Shown: in pieces, positions 1 to 6,711 of the stretch
Numbering within the stretch: position 1 is the stretch's first letter
Layout: every line of letters starts with the position of its first letter
NCBI GenBank assembly: GCA_027492445.1
Contig: JAPUES010000064.1
Location: 1-24,313, forward strand
DNA length: 24,313 nt
Direction: 5' to 3'
Source of the DNA: Sporomusaceae bacterium
GTDB taxonomy: Bacteria; Bacillota; Negativicutes; DSM-13327
Position numbers and translations under genes: made by a program
The notes under the pieces: model-generated
What the model was told of the DNA's origin: nothing
Databases searched by the model: none
The model's input: only the letters and a program-made list of their open reading frames with translations

Positions 1-40
1 TGCTATATGATTCAACAACCTCGTAATTGTTGTACTTTTA

Positions 41-115
41 CATAGAAAACTTGGCTTGCGCCAAGCCTTAGTTGTCCTTGCTTGGAATCAAGAAAGTGTT
101 ATACTTTCTGATTCC
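41..115 (+). repeat. Dispersed structured repeat, copy 1
   Basis: First of three near-identical 74-75 bp intergenic copies (others at 11815-11888 and 22572-22645), all in the same orientation. It holds a short hairpin CTTGGC-TTGC-GCCAAG (51-66) and a 13-bp hairpin (84-97 with 103-115, loop GTTAT, one bulged A in this copy). CCAAGC (61-66) can instead pair with GCTTGG (80-85), so two folds exclude each other. On the minus strand the first hairpin is followed by TTTTCT and could also end greA transcription. No ORF, terminal inverted repeats or target duplication are visible. Confidence 0.8.
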
Positions 116-134
116 GCAAAAATAAATGATTGCT

Positions 135-620
135 TTAATTTTTAACGCTTCTTATTTCTAAGACTTCATATTTTAAAATACCAGCAGGCACATTTACCTC
201 TACAACACTGCCTACTTTTTGGCCTAAAATCGCCTGACCAACAGGCGACTCATTAGAAATCTTCATTTCCGCTGGATCAGCTTCTGCCGAGCCCACGATA
301 GCATATTCTAGTTCATCACCAAATTCTAAGTCTTTTAAAATAACAGTAGCGCCAATGGATACGATATCCGTTCCAATCTCATCTTCATCAATCAACTTGC
401 TATTTCTTAGCATTTTTTCTAGGGTTATAATTTCCCCCTCAATAAATGCTTGTTCATTCTTTGCATCTTCATATTCTGAGTTTTCGCTAATATCACCAAA
501 TTCAATTGCCTGCTTGATTCTTTCTGCTACTTCCCGGCGACGTACGGATTTTAGATGATCAAATTTTTGTTCTATTTTTTTTAACCCTTCTGCAGTGAGG
601 ATAAATTGCTTTTCAGCCAT
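135..620 (-). CDS. greA: Transcription elongation factor GreA
   Basis: GreA enters the secondary channel of RNA polymerase and stimulates cleavage of the backtracked transcript so that stalled complexes can resume. The 161-residue product has the family layout: an N-terminal antiparallel coiled coil (about residues 5-75) with the acidic tip DISENSEYEDAK, whose Asp and Glu coordinate the catalytic magnesium, then a C-terminal FKBP-like domain (about 80-160) with the SPVGQAILG signature. The ATG at 620 is chosen because AAAAGGAG lies about 10 bases upstream and the product then begins MAEKQF, as is usual. A TTG at 650 is in frame but has no ribosome site. In related genomes greA usually precedes lysS, which would lie left of this window. 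The gene probably has its own promoter near 664-669. Family assignment is certain. Confidence 0.97.
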   Translation of the reverse strand: MAEKQFILTAEGLKKIEQKFDHLKSVRRREVAERIKQAIEFGDISENSEYEDAKNEQAFIEGEIITLEKMLRNSKLIDEDEIGTDIVSIGATVILKDLEFGDELEYAIVGSAEADPAEMKISNESPVGQAILGQKVGSVVEVNVPAGILKYEVLEIRSVKN

Positions 621-663
621 TGTATCTAATCTCCTTTTATTTTGATTCAAACTTTTCTACATT

Positions 664-669
664 ATTATA
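664..669 (-). promoter_or_regulatory. Probable -10 element of greA promoter
   Basis: On the minus strand this is a perfect TATAAT, 43 bases upstream of the greA start codon. The hexamer at the 17-bp position (TGTCAA, 687-692) is a poor -35, so the promoter is predicted mainly from the -10 and its position. Confidence 0.45.
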
Positions 670-787
670 TTCTAAAGCAATCTGTTTTGACACAAGAATT
701 GTTTTTTAACCATTCCTGAATAAAAACAGCCTCTTCCTGCCTCAACATACTAGCATTTTAAATATGCATGCATGAGACAATATAAAT

Positions 788-812
788 AGTGTCAAGTGAA
801 GAACTTGACACT
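788..812 (-). terminator. Probable terminator of the 887-3439 operon
   Basis: A perfect 9-bp inverted repeat, AGTGTCAAG and CTTGACACT, with a 7-base loop, lies 75 bases beyond the stop codon of the acyl-ACP reductase-like gene. On the minus strand it is followed by ATTTATATT, a weak U-rich tail. Confidence 0.5.
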
Positions 813-886
813 TTCATCAGCAGGTCACCAAACCTACTTATTATGCAATTAATTATAGGTATAAACGTCTACTTTGTCAATATTTT

Positions 887-1981
887 CTAACTTATTCCCC
901 TCCTCTGTTGTTCACCACCAACAGTAATATTTTCTTTAATTGCCGCGATTTCATCTACCGTAATAGCCCTTTCAAAACTGCGAAATCCCGCTAGCTTAAA
1001 TCCGTGTTTTGTTGCTAATTTTTCTATGGTTTCAACCTGCTTAACCGTCAAGTCTCTTCCGAGAGTAAAGTTTTCATACCGACCTTCTAATGATAAAATC
1101 ATGGTTTCTGCCATGCAGGCGTAAGCTGTACCTTCTGGAAAACCAAAATTAAGTCCAAAATTAACGTCACCCGGCACCTCGACAACGCCACCCTCTATAA
1201 CCAATATATCATTACGCATTTCAGCTACTCGCCGGGATACATTACGTGGTCTAGCTACATCACACACGATAGCCCCTGACTTTAAATCTTCAGGTTCAAT
1301 AATACTATCTACCGCACTGGTGACAGCAATAATGATATCTGCCGTTTTCAATGCAGATTTAGTATTTGCAGTTACTTTAACAGCTAAACCTGTTTTGCGC
1401 AAAATTTGTTCAGCAAGTTTTTCCAATTTTTCTTCATTGCGCGCTGCTAAGGTTAGATATCGTACTTCTTTCGCCAGGATCTGAGCGCAAGCAGCACCAA
1501 TAGAACCTGTAGCACCTAGCACCAGTACATTTGCCCTTTGAAAATCAATTCCCATTATTTTAGCCGCTTGTCTAGCACCTTCGAGAGCAGTTGCAACCGT
1601 ATAGCTATTACCCGTTGTTACTGCGATATTCAAATTTTTCGCAATGGTAATGCCAGCATCGCCTACAATGGAAGTAAATGCCCCGAGACCTACGATTTTG
1701 GCCCCTAGTTTTTCAGCAACTTTACCTGCTTTAATAATTTTTTGTACCACATATTGTTCCGGCATCTCAAGCATTTGCCTTGATGTTAAAGGGCAAGTAA
1801 CAAACCAGCCCTCCCCCTCAGATAAATTTGATTGTATACCAGTAATATGGGAAGTTTTAAAAGGGGGGATATATTTTAGAACCCCTTCTACCAGACCATC
1901 TGACCAATTTTTAGTAAATGGAAATTTCCGGCTAACATCTCTAGCAATGAGCGGATGTAAAATGAAGGCAAACTTTTCCAC
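887..1981 (-). CDS. Homologue of long-chain acyl-ACP reductase (fatty-aldehyde forming)
   Basis: The 364-residue protein resembles cyanobacterial acyl-ACP reductase (AAR), which reduces acyl-ACP to fatty aldehyde with NADPH through a cysteine thioester. Blocks matching the Synechococcus elongatus enzyme from memory occur in the same order: GLGAFTSI (98-105), TTGNSYT (122-128), the Rossmann loop GATGSIGAA (156-164), ARNEEKLEKL (180-189), IEGGVVE (262-268), then ACMAETM (288-294) and NFTLGRD (304-310). Cys289 falls on the catalytic cysteine (Cys294 in Synechococcus). The GTG start at 1981 has AAAGGGGAG upstream. The gene follows the unknown gene by 18 bp and is last in a three-gene operon. An automatic label such as shikimate dehydrogenase would reflect only the Rossmann fold. 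Homology is well supported; activity and substrate here are inferred. Confidence 0.8.
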   Translation of the reverse strand: MEKFAFILHPLIARDVSRKFPFTKNWSDGLVEGVLKYIPPFKTSHITGIQSNLSEGEGWFVTCPLTSRQMLEMPEQYVVQKIIKAGKVAEKLGAKIVGLGAFTSIVGDAGITIAKNLNIAVTTGNSYTVATALEGARQAAKIMGIDFQRANVLVLGATGSIGAACAQILAKEVRYLTLAARNEEKLEKLAEQILRKTGLAVKVTANTKSALKTADIIIAVTSAVDSIIEPEDLKSGAIVCDVARPRNVSRRVAEMRNDILVIEGGVVEVPGDVNFGLNFGFPEGTAYACMAETMILSLEGRYENFTLGRDLTVKQVETIEKLATKHGFKLAGFRSFERAITVDEIAAIKENITVGGEQQRRGIS

Positions 1982-1999
1982 ACAAATGCTCCCCTTTCA

Positions 2000-2902
2000 C
2001 TAAGACAGCCGCTTAATACGCGGCATAATATTTATTTGATCCAAAATATGTCCATAATCTAACACTGTTAATTCTTCTGGCCTCTTACCAAGCAACGTAA
2101 TTAACACACCCTCCAATACATTGGTGCCAAGTGAACGACCGCCAATTTCCGGGGTTGTGGTAATTAAGGTTGCGACACCCCGTTCTTGTAAGATTTTTTC
2201 ATCTTCCAAGGTAACAGTATTTGTTATTATTACTTTTCCATCTAATCGAGCCGGCATATATCTACGGATAAAATGAAAATCGCCAGCTATAATCTCAGCT
2301 TCATTAAAATATCGGCTAAAACGCGGTTTCGTTTCCCTCTGACTATCACCTGTAGGATAAAACAGACGAATAGGCAACTTCGTTATAATCGGGGCAATGA
2401 CTTTTGCCAACATTGCTAATTTATCTAAACTACGAATGGGAATGGGCAGACCAAGCCCAAATAATAAATCACCAAATACAATGTTACTGCCAGCCGCCAC
2501 TAATTCTTCAGCCAGCCCAAAACGATCAACGGCGCAAACTAGTAAAATAGACTTATCTTTAAAGGTTATTCCTTCATGTTCCATTAAATGCCGTACAACT
2601 TTTCGCTCTAGTGTATTTTTTACACCGCTACCATCAACAATCGGTGTTAGTTTTGCTGTTGCTGCAATTTCTGCTGACTCTTTAAATATGTAACGTTTAT
2701 TACCGGCATATACATATAAGTCCGTTCCACCTAAACCAAAAGCATCTACTTTTCCATCAAGTTCACGAATAAGCTCTATGGCTTTTTTCTTATCACCATC
2801 GGTACCAATCCGTTCAATGGAAAACTCTTGCCCCGCAAAATTCGTCTTTGCCTGGTGATTACGTTTTGACGAGCCCAAACTTATACTAACAACACGTTTC
2901 AC
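2000..2902 (-). CDS. Conserved protein of unknown function, partner of the AAR homologue
   Basis: A 300-residue protein, soluble by appearance, with no transmembrane segment or signal peptide. Relatives are, as far as I recall, labelled quinate 5-dehydrogenase in automatic annotations, but I see no classical GxGxxG loop or shikimate-binding motif to justify that. Visible conserved-looking blocks are VDAFGLGGTDLYVYAG (about 52-67), IVDGSGVKNTLERKVV (about 88-103) and TTTPEIGGRSLGTNVLEGV (about 248-266). The GTG start at 2902 is supported by AGGGGG about 11 bases upstream. That site overlaps the stop codon of the preceding regulator gene, 15 bp away, so translation is probably coupled. The gene sits between the regulator and the AAR homologue, suggesting a shared pathway. 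It might supply or accept the reductase substrate; this is a guess. Confidence 0.6.
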   Translation of the reverse strand: MKRVVSISLGSSKRNHQAKTNFAGQEFSIERIGTDGDKKKAIELIRELDGKVDAFGLGGTDLYVYAGNKRYIFKESAEIAATAKLTPIVDGSGVKNTLERKVVRHLMEHEGITFKDKSILLVCAVDRFGLAEELVAAGSNIVFGDLLFGLGLPIPIRSLDKLAMLAKVIAPIITKLPIRLFYPTGDSQRETKPRFSRYFNEAEIIAGDFHFIRRYMPARLDGKVIITNTVTLEDEKILQERGVATLITTTPEIGGRSLGTNVLEGVLITLLGKRPEELTVLDYGHILDQINIMPRIKRLS

Positions 2903-2917
2903 TTCTTGGGATACCCC

Positions 2918-3439
2918 CTAGCTATACAACTGACGTATAATAGCCCTTATGCTTTCCGGATCTACATATTTATCCTCAGCAATGGGCGATGCGCCAATCT
3001 GTACTCCAATCACTTCTTTATCTAAGAGTGTTTCCATTAGTTTTATTCGCATATTCGAACCTAAGATGATAACAGTGTCATAGTGACGGAGGGTAGCAAT
3101 GATTTCCATAATAGTGTTAAAGAAATCCACACCTGTCTTTTTTTGTACAAAGTCCCATCGTTCCTGTTCCGACATGAGGAGTGAATAATCAATGCCCTCT
3201 TCTTTCGCCATCAACCGTAAATCTTCACAGTTTTTAATTGGAAAACCAACTAAGGCGACTCGTCCACCTTTTCGAACTTCCCCCACTGTCTCTAGTTTGG
3301 AAATGACCGTCCGATCTACACAAACTCGATTTGCCACTTCTTGCTGAGATAAACCTTGACTGCGCAAATCTAGCATTTCATCGATTATTTGATGAATTTT
3401 TTGTCGGTTGATGATTTTTTCACCAATCCGTAATAACAT
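2918..3439 (-). CDS. HTH transcriptional regulator with C-terminal alpha/beta domain
   Basis: The 173-residue product opens with a helix-turn-helix of the Xre/sigma-like type at about residues 27-50: LSQQEVANRVCVDRTVISKLE, with the second helix at DRTVISKLE. The rest (about 58-173) is an alpha/beta region starting RVALVGFPIKN and including DTVIILGSNMRIKLME, which may be a ligand-binding or dimerisation domain. It is not a recognisable enzyme. The ATG at 3439 follows GGAGAGG at a good distance. It is the first gene of a three-gene operon with the unknown protein and the acyl-ACP reductase homologue. Two TGTGCACA palindromes in its own promoter suggest autoregulation. The ligand is unknown; an acyl or aldehyde signal would fit the context but nothing shows it. 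Confidence 0.75.
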   Translation of the reverse strand: MLLRIGEKIINRQKIHQIIDEMLDLRSQGLSQQEVANRVCVDRTVISKLETVGEVRKGGRVALVGFPIKNCEDLRLMAKEEGIDYSLLMSEQERWDFVQKKTGVDFFNTIMEIIATLRHYDTVIILGSNMRIKLMETLLDKEVIGVQIGASPIAEDKYVDPESIRAIIRQLYS

Positions 3440-3498
3440 TGGTCATCCTCTCCGTTAATCTCTAATATTTTTTACATAAAATTGTTTTACCTTACCAT

Positions 3499-3504
3499 AG
3501 TATA
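3499..3504 (-). promoter_or_regulatory. Probable -10 of regulator/AAR operon
   Basis: On the minus strand this reads TATACT and abuts the TGTGCACA operator pair. The position 17 bp upstream has only a weak -35, as expected for a regulated promoter. It lies about 60 bases before the regulator start. Confidence 0.45.
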
Positions 3505-3525
3505 TGTGCACAACCCTGTGCACAT
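3504..3525. promoter_or_regulatory. Candidate operator: two TGTGCACA palindromes
   Basis: ATGTGCACA and TGTGCACAT form perfect 9-bp arms around ACCC. Each arm contains the self-complementary octamer TGTGCACA, so two dimer sites sit 12 bp apart, about one helical turn. The element covers the region just upstream of the -10 of the linked regulator operon, so binding should repress it. Confidence 0.6.
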
Positions 3526-3604
3526 GCATATTTTAGCACTTTTTTTTCATTTTTACAAATATAATACAAAAATCACCCGTGCCACCTTTACCAACTCGCA
3601 ATAT

Positions 3605-4558
3605 TTATTTGAATTCATCTAAAACACTGATAAAATCTGCCTTAGTGACAGCTTGATTAAATTTAAGGCGCAGTTCTGCCGAATGATGAAGGCCTTTCGT
3701 ATACCATGCCCCGTGTCGACGCATTTCTCGAATCCCTAAATACTCGCCTTTATACTCAATGAGCATATCTAAATGTCTAAGCATTACTGCTAACCGTTCC
3801 TCTACTGTTGGCGGACGTAAAATTTTACCACTTGCTAAGTATTGGGAAATTTGACGGAAAATCCAGGGATTGCCTTGTGCTCCCCGGCCAATCATTAGAC
3901 CATCACAGCCAGTCTCACTGAGCATCTTTTCGGCATCATAAGGAGTACGAATATCACCATTACCAATGACAGGGATACCTACACTTTCCTTAACCTGGCG
4001 TATAATCTCCCAATCCGCTTCACCAGAATAAAACTGTTCTCTGGTACGCCCATGTACAGCAATCGCTGCAATCCCAGCTCTTTCTGCTAGTTTCGCCATT
4101 TCCACCGCATTAATCGATGCATTACTCCAACCTTTACGAATTTTCACAGTGACCGGAACCTGCACTGCCTCTACCACGCTAACCATGATACGATACGCTA
4201 AGTCTGGCTGACACATCAAGGCCGATCCACTGCCATTTTTAATAATTTTAGGCGTTGGGCATCCCATATTTATATCAATAATATCCGTTCCCGCTTGTTC
4301 AACGAACTGGGCAGCCTTCGCCATACTACTCGGCTCTGATCCAAAGATTTGCATGGCTACCGGTCTTTCCCTCTCGTCTATCTGCAGCATATCTAGGGTA
4401 TGACAATTTTTATATAATAAACCTTTGTCACTAACCATTTCCGAGTATACTAACCCGCATTCCATTTCTTTGGCCAGCAGCCGAAAAGGCAAATCTGTCA
4501 CACCGGCCATAGGGGCTAGAATAACCGGGTTTACCAATTTTATGCTACCAATCTGCAT
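3605..4558 (-). CDS. dusB: tRNA-dihydrouridine synthase, DusB type
   Basis: An FMN enzyme that reduces uridine in the tRNA D-loop to dihydrouridine using NADPH. The TIM-barrel signatures are visible: LAPMAGVTDLPFR for FMN binding near the N terminus, DINMGCP with the catalytic cysteine (Cys100 counted from the ATG at 4558), VTVKIRKGW, AVHGRTREQFYSG, and IGNGDI plus MIGRGAQGNPWIF for the phosphate site. At 317 residues it has the usual length. An in-frame ATG at 4564 stands only one base after AAGGAGA. The ATG at 4558, beginning MQIGSI, is 7 bases from AAGGAG and is preferred. The gene follows coaX after 118 bp containing a large hairpin. The birA-coaX-dusB order is a familiar Firmicute arrangement. 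Confidence 0.95.
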   Translation of the reverse strand: MQIGSIKLVNPVILAPMAGVTDLPFRLLAKEMECGLVYSEMVSDKGLLYKNCHTLDMLQIDERERPVAMQIFGSEPSSMAKAAQFVEQAGTDIIDINMGCPTPKIIKNGSGSALMCQPDLAYRIMVSVVEAVQVPVTVKIRKGWSNASINAVEMAKLAERAGIAAIAVHGRTREQFYSGEADWEIIRQVKESVGIPVIGNGDIRTPYDAEKMLSETGCDGLMIGRGAQGNPWIFRQISQYLASGKILRPPTVEERLAVMLRHLDMLIEYKGEYLGIREMRRHGAWYTKGLHHSAELRLKFNQAVTKADFISVLDEFK

Positions 4559-4599
4559 ACGCATTCTCCTTGATACTATCCTTATTGCATGAATTGCAA

Positions 4600-4662
4600 A
4601 TTGGTACTTCGTGCTTACCCCTCAGTTAACAACCAAGTATGGCGCAAACACTAAGTACCAAT
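4600..4662. other. Long-loop hairpin between coaX and dusB
   Basis: ATTGGTACTT (4600-4609) is perfectly complementary to AAGTACCAAT (4653-4662). After one mismatch three more base pairs extend the stem, leaving a loop of about 35 bases. No T-tract follows on either strand, so it is not a standard terminator. It could be an RNA processing or stability element in the coaX-dusB transcript. Confidence 0.45.
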
Positions 4663-4676
4663 CTCACCAACCCTTT

Positions 4677-5441
4677 TTAAACATTAAGCTGATATATAAT
4701 CTGCAGACCTTCCAAGGTCAGGAAATGTTCTACAGCATTAATTGTACTTGATTCGGCAGCAATTAGATTTGCCAACCCGCCTGTTGCGACAACAAAAGCA
4801 TCTTGGCCTATTTCTTCTTTCATGCGGCTTACAATTCCATCAACTTGTCCAACAAAACCATAAATAATGCCCGACTGCATACTTGTGACCGTATTACGGC
4901 ATATTACCGTCTTAGGTTTTACGAGTTCAATGCGCGGCAATTTCGCCGCCCGCTGAAACAAAGCTTCTGTCGAGATACCAATACCAGGAGCAATGGCCCC
5001 ACCTAGATAATCGCCATTTTCTCCAATTACACAAAAGGTGGTGGCTGTACCAAAATCTACAATAATAAGCGGTCCACCATACTTATGATGTGCAGCTACG
5101 GCATTAACAATACGGTCCGCACCTACTTCACGTGGATTTTCATATTTTATAAAAATTCCTGTCTTGATGCCAGGACCTACTACTAAGGGTTCTACATTAA
5201 AATAACGTTGGCACATTTTAACTAACGGAACAACAAGAGGAGGTACTACAGAAGAAATAATTACGGCCTCAATATCTTTAATGCTAAGCCCACCATAAGC
5301 GAAAAGATTATTAATCAGCATTCCATACTCATCACCTGTTTTTTGCCGATCGGTAGAGATACGCCAATGCTGCAATAAATCCTTGCCATCATAAGCCCCC
5401 AGCACTATATTGGTATTTCCTATATCAAATACTAACAGCAT
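4677..5441 (-). CDS. coaX: Type III pantothenate kinase
   Basis: Phosphorylates pantothenate to 4'-phosphopantothenate, the first committed step of coenzyme A synthesis. The 254-residue protein has the ASKHA-fold motifs of the CoaX family: DIGNTN at residues 6-11 (phosphate loop, catalytic Asp6), VGADR at 106-110 for pantothenate binding, and DFGTATTF at 129-136. Asp129 is the likely potassium or catalytic acidic residue. The ATG at 5441 is preceded by TGGAGG nine bases upstream. It lies 151 bp downstream of birA and is probably cotranscribed with it. Type III enzymes are not feedback-inhibited by CoA; this is family knowledge, not tested here. Confidence 0.96.
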   Translation of the reverse strand: MLLVFDIGNTNIVLGAYDGKDLLQHWRISTDRQKTGDEYGMLINNLFAYGGLSIKDIEAVIISSVVPPLVVPLVKMCQRYFNVEPLVVGPGIKTGIFIKYENPREVGADRIVNAVAAHHKYGGPLIIVDFGTATTFCVIGENGDYLGGAIAPGIGISTEALFQRAAKLPRIELVKPKTVICRNTVTSMQSGIIYGFVGQVDGIVSRMKEEIGQDAFVVATGGLANLIAAESSTINAVEHFLTLEGLQIIYQLNV

Positions 5442-5592
5442 GAAAATTAGCCTCCAGTTACATATTTTACGAAATCAGAAAGCACGTCGCTTGCTGAGCA
5501 AAGCAAGAGGATCGAACATTTTATTCATGTAGAAATGCCTCTTAAAAACCATCCATCACAGTATATAAATTGGAAGCCTTCCTGTCAACCAT

Positions 5593-6570
5593 TTATACTG
5601 TAGGACGAATTGATACATCACCAGCTAAAACCCTTTCTACGCCCCCACTTGTCTCGACTAATAATGCACCATCATTATCAATATCAATTGCCACACCGCT
5701 AAAATTCCTGCCTCCGCCAATTACATTTACCTGTTGTCCTAGCGTCACTGATAAATCACGCCATTCCTGTAGCATGGCAGAAAAACCATCTTGCAAGACT
5801 TGTTCATACCCTTGTTCTAATTCCACCAGCACAGCATTTAACAATGCTAAGCGCGACACTTGTTGCCCCGTAATCATGGATAAGGAAGTGGCAATCGCTC
5901 TTAATTCTATGGGAAATTCCTGTTCGTCGATATTTACGTTAATGCCCATACCAATCACAATATGATTGATAGCATCAAATTCCGCATTCATTTCTGTCAA
6001 AATGCCAACTAGCTTTTTATTTTTATATAAAATATCATTCGGCCATTTAATGCCGCACTCCACTTCTGTAACACTACGAATCGCCTTTGTCACTGCTACT
6101 GCCGCTAACAAGGTACACTTTGGTGCATCATAAGGATTAAACGGAGGGCGTAGCACTACAGAAAGCCAAATTCCTTTACTCTCAGGGGAAAACCACCCTC
6201 TAGACAACCTCCCTCTACCATCATGCTGGTATTCTGACAATACAATTGATCCTTCAGGACAACCTAAATTAGCTTGCTTCTTACCTTCATTATTTGTGGA
6301 ATCCAGCTCAGAAAAATAATAGATTTCTCCCCTACCTAATGTCTTAGTTTGCAAGCCATTACGAATTTCGTAAGGTAATAGTAAATCCGGCCTATTAGGC
6401 ATGCGATAACCCCGCCGGGGATGGGCTTCAATTTCATAGCCAGCTTGCTTAAGAGTTTGCATATGTTTCCAAATAGCCGTTCGAGAAACTGCTAGTCGTC
6501 TGCTAATTTCTTCCCCCGACAAATATTCGTCAGGGCATTCTCGTAATATTTCTAAAATTCTTGTTCGCAT
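5593..6570 (-). CDS. birA: Bifunctional biotin-protein ligase and biotin operon repressor
   Basis: Makes biotinyl-5'-AMP and transfers biotin to carboxylase carrier lysines. The N-terminal winged HTH allows repression of biotin genes. In the 325-residue product the HTH spans about 1-58 (LSGEEISRRLAVSRTAIWKH, wing RRGYRM). The catalytic domain follows with GRGRLSRGW at 118-126, the adenylate-binding loop, and KWPNDI at 175-180 leading to KLVGILTE. A C-terminal SH3-like domain begins near 275. The central loop reads GRGRLSRG where GRGRRGR is more usual, a mild variation. The ATG at 6570 follows TAGGAGG. The promoter lies at 6601-6630, and the gene leads coaX and dusB. No biotin operator was found in the window. 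Confidence 0.96.
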   Translation of the reverse strand: MRTRILEILRECPDEYLSGEEISRRLAVSRTAIWKHMQTLKQAGYEIEAHPRRGYRMPNRPDLLLPYEIRNGLQTKTLGRGEIYYFSELDSTNNEGKKQANLGCPEGSIVLSEYQHDGRGRLSRGWFSPESKGIWLSVVLRPPFNPYDAPKCTLLAAVAVTKAIRSVTEVECGIKWPNDILYKNKKLVGILTEMNAEFDAINHIVIGMGINVNIDEQEFPIELRAIATSLSMITGQQVSRLALLNAVLVELEQGYEQVLQDGFSAMLQEWRDLSVTLGQQVNVIGGGRNFSGVAIDIDNDGALLVETSGGVERVLAGDVSIRPTV

Positions 6571-6600
6571 CCACGTTCCTCCTAGAGTACTTATTACTCC

Positions 6601-6630
6601 ATAATAATAGGCTAATTATATTGCTGTCAA
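6601..6630 (-). promoter_or_regulatory. birA promoter
   Basis: The minus strand carries a perfect -35 TTGACA (6625-6630) and -10 TATTAT (6601-6606) with an 18-bp spacer, about 30 bases before the birA start codon. Confidence 0.65.
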
Positions 6631-6658
6631 CTTAACAACCTTTTCTTTCTTAAAAGGC

Positions 6659-6694
6659 AAAAAAGCTAACCTGGCATTATGCCGAAAGTTAACT
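6659..6694 (-). terminator. Rho-independent terminator of the aminotransferase gene
   Basis: On the minus strand AGTTAAC pairs with GTTAGCT (one G-U). The stem encloses a small inner GGCA/TGCC stem and is followed by six T. It starts 18 bases beyond the aminotransferase stop codon. Confidence 0.7.
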
Positions 6695-6711
6695 CTTTAC
6701 ATCTAACAAGC

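Noticed and set aside
1..36. CAACAA/TTGTTG hairpin at the left edge
   Set aside because: A weak six-pair AT-rich stem with no context because the sequence is cut off.
41..115. Repeat interpreted as an insertion sequence remnant or MITE
   Set aside because: No terminal inverted repeats, target duplications or transposase fragment are visible, and its internal hairpins do not resemble element ends.
687..692. Perfect TTGACA on the plus strand
   Set aside because: No -10 hexamer at the right distance and no plus-strand gene follows.
2000..2902. Quinate or shikimate dehydrogenase function
   Set aside because: No clear nucleotide-binding glycine loop or substrate motif is visible, and no shikimate pathway genes are nearby.
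5484..5505. CTTGCT/AGCAAG hairpin near ATCAGAAAGC, resembling the dispersed repeat
   Set aside because: Only short words match, in a different order; not a fourth copy.
5570..5965. A plus-strand open frame opposite the 3' half of birA
   Set aside because: Antisense to a certain gene with no family features.
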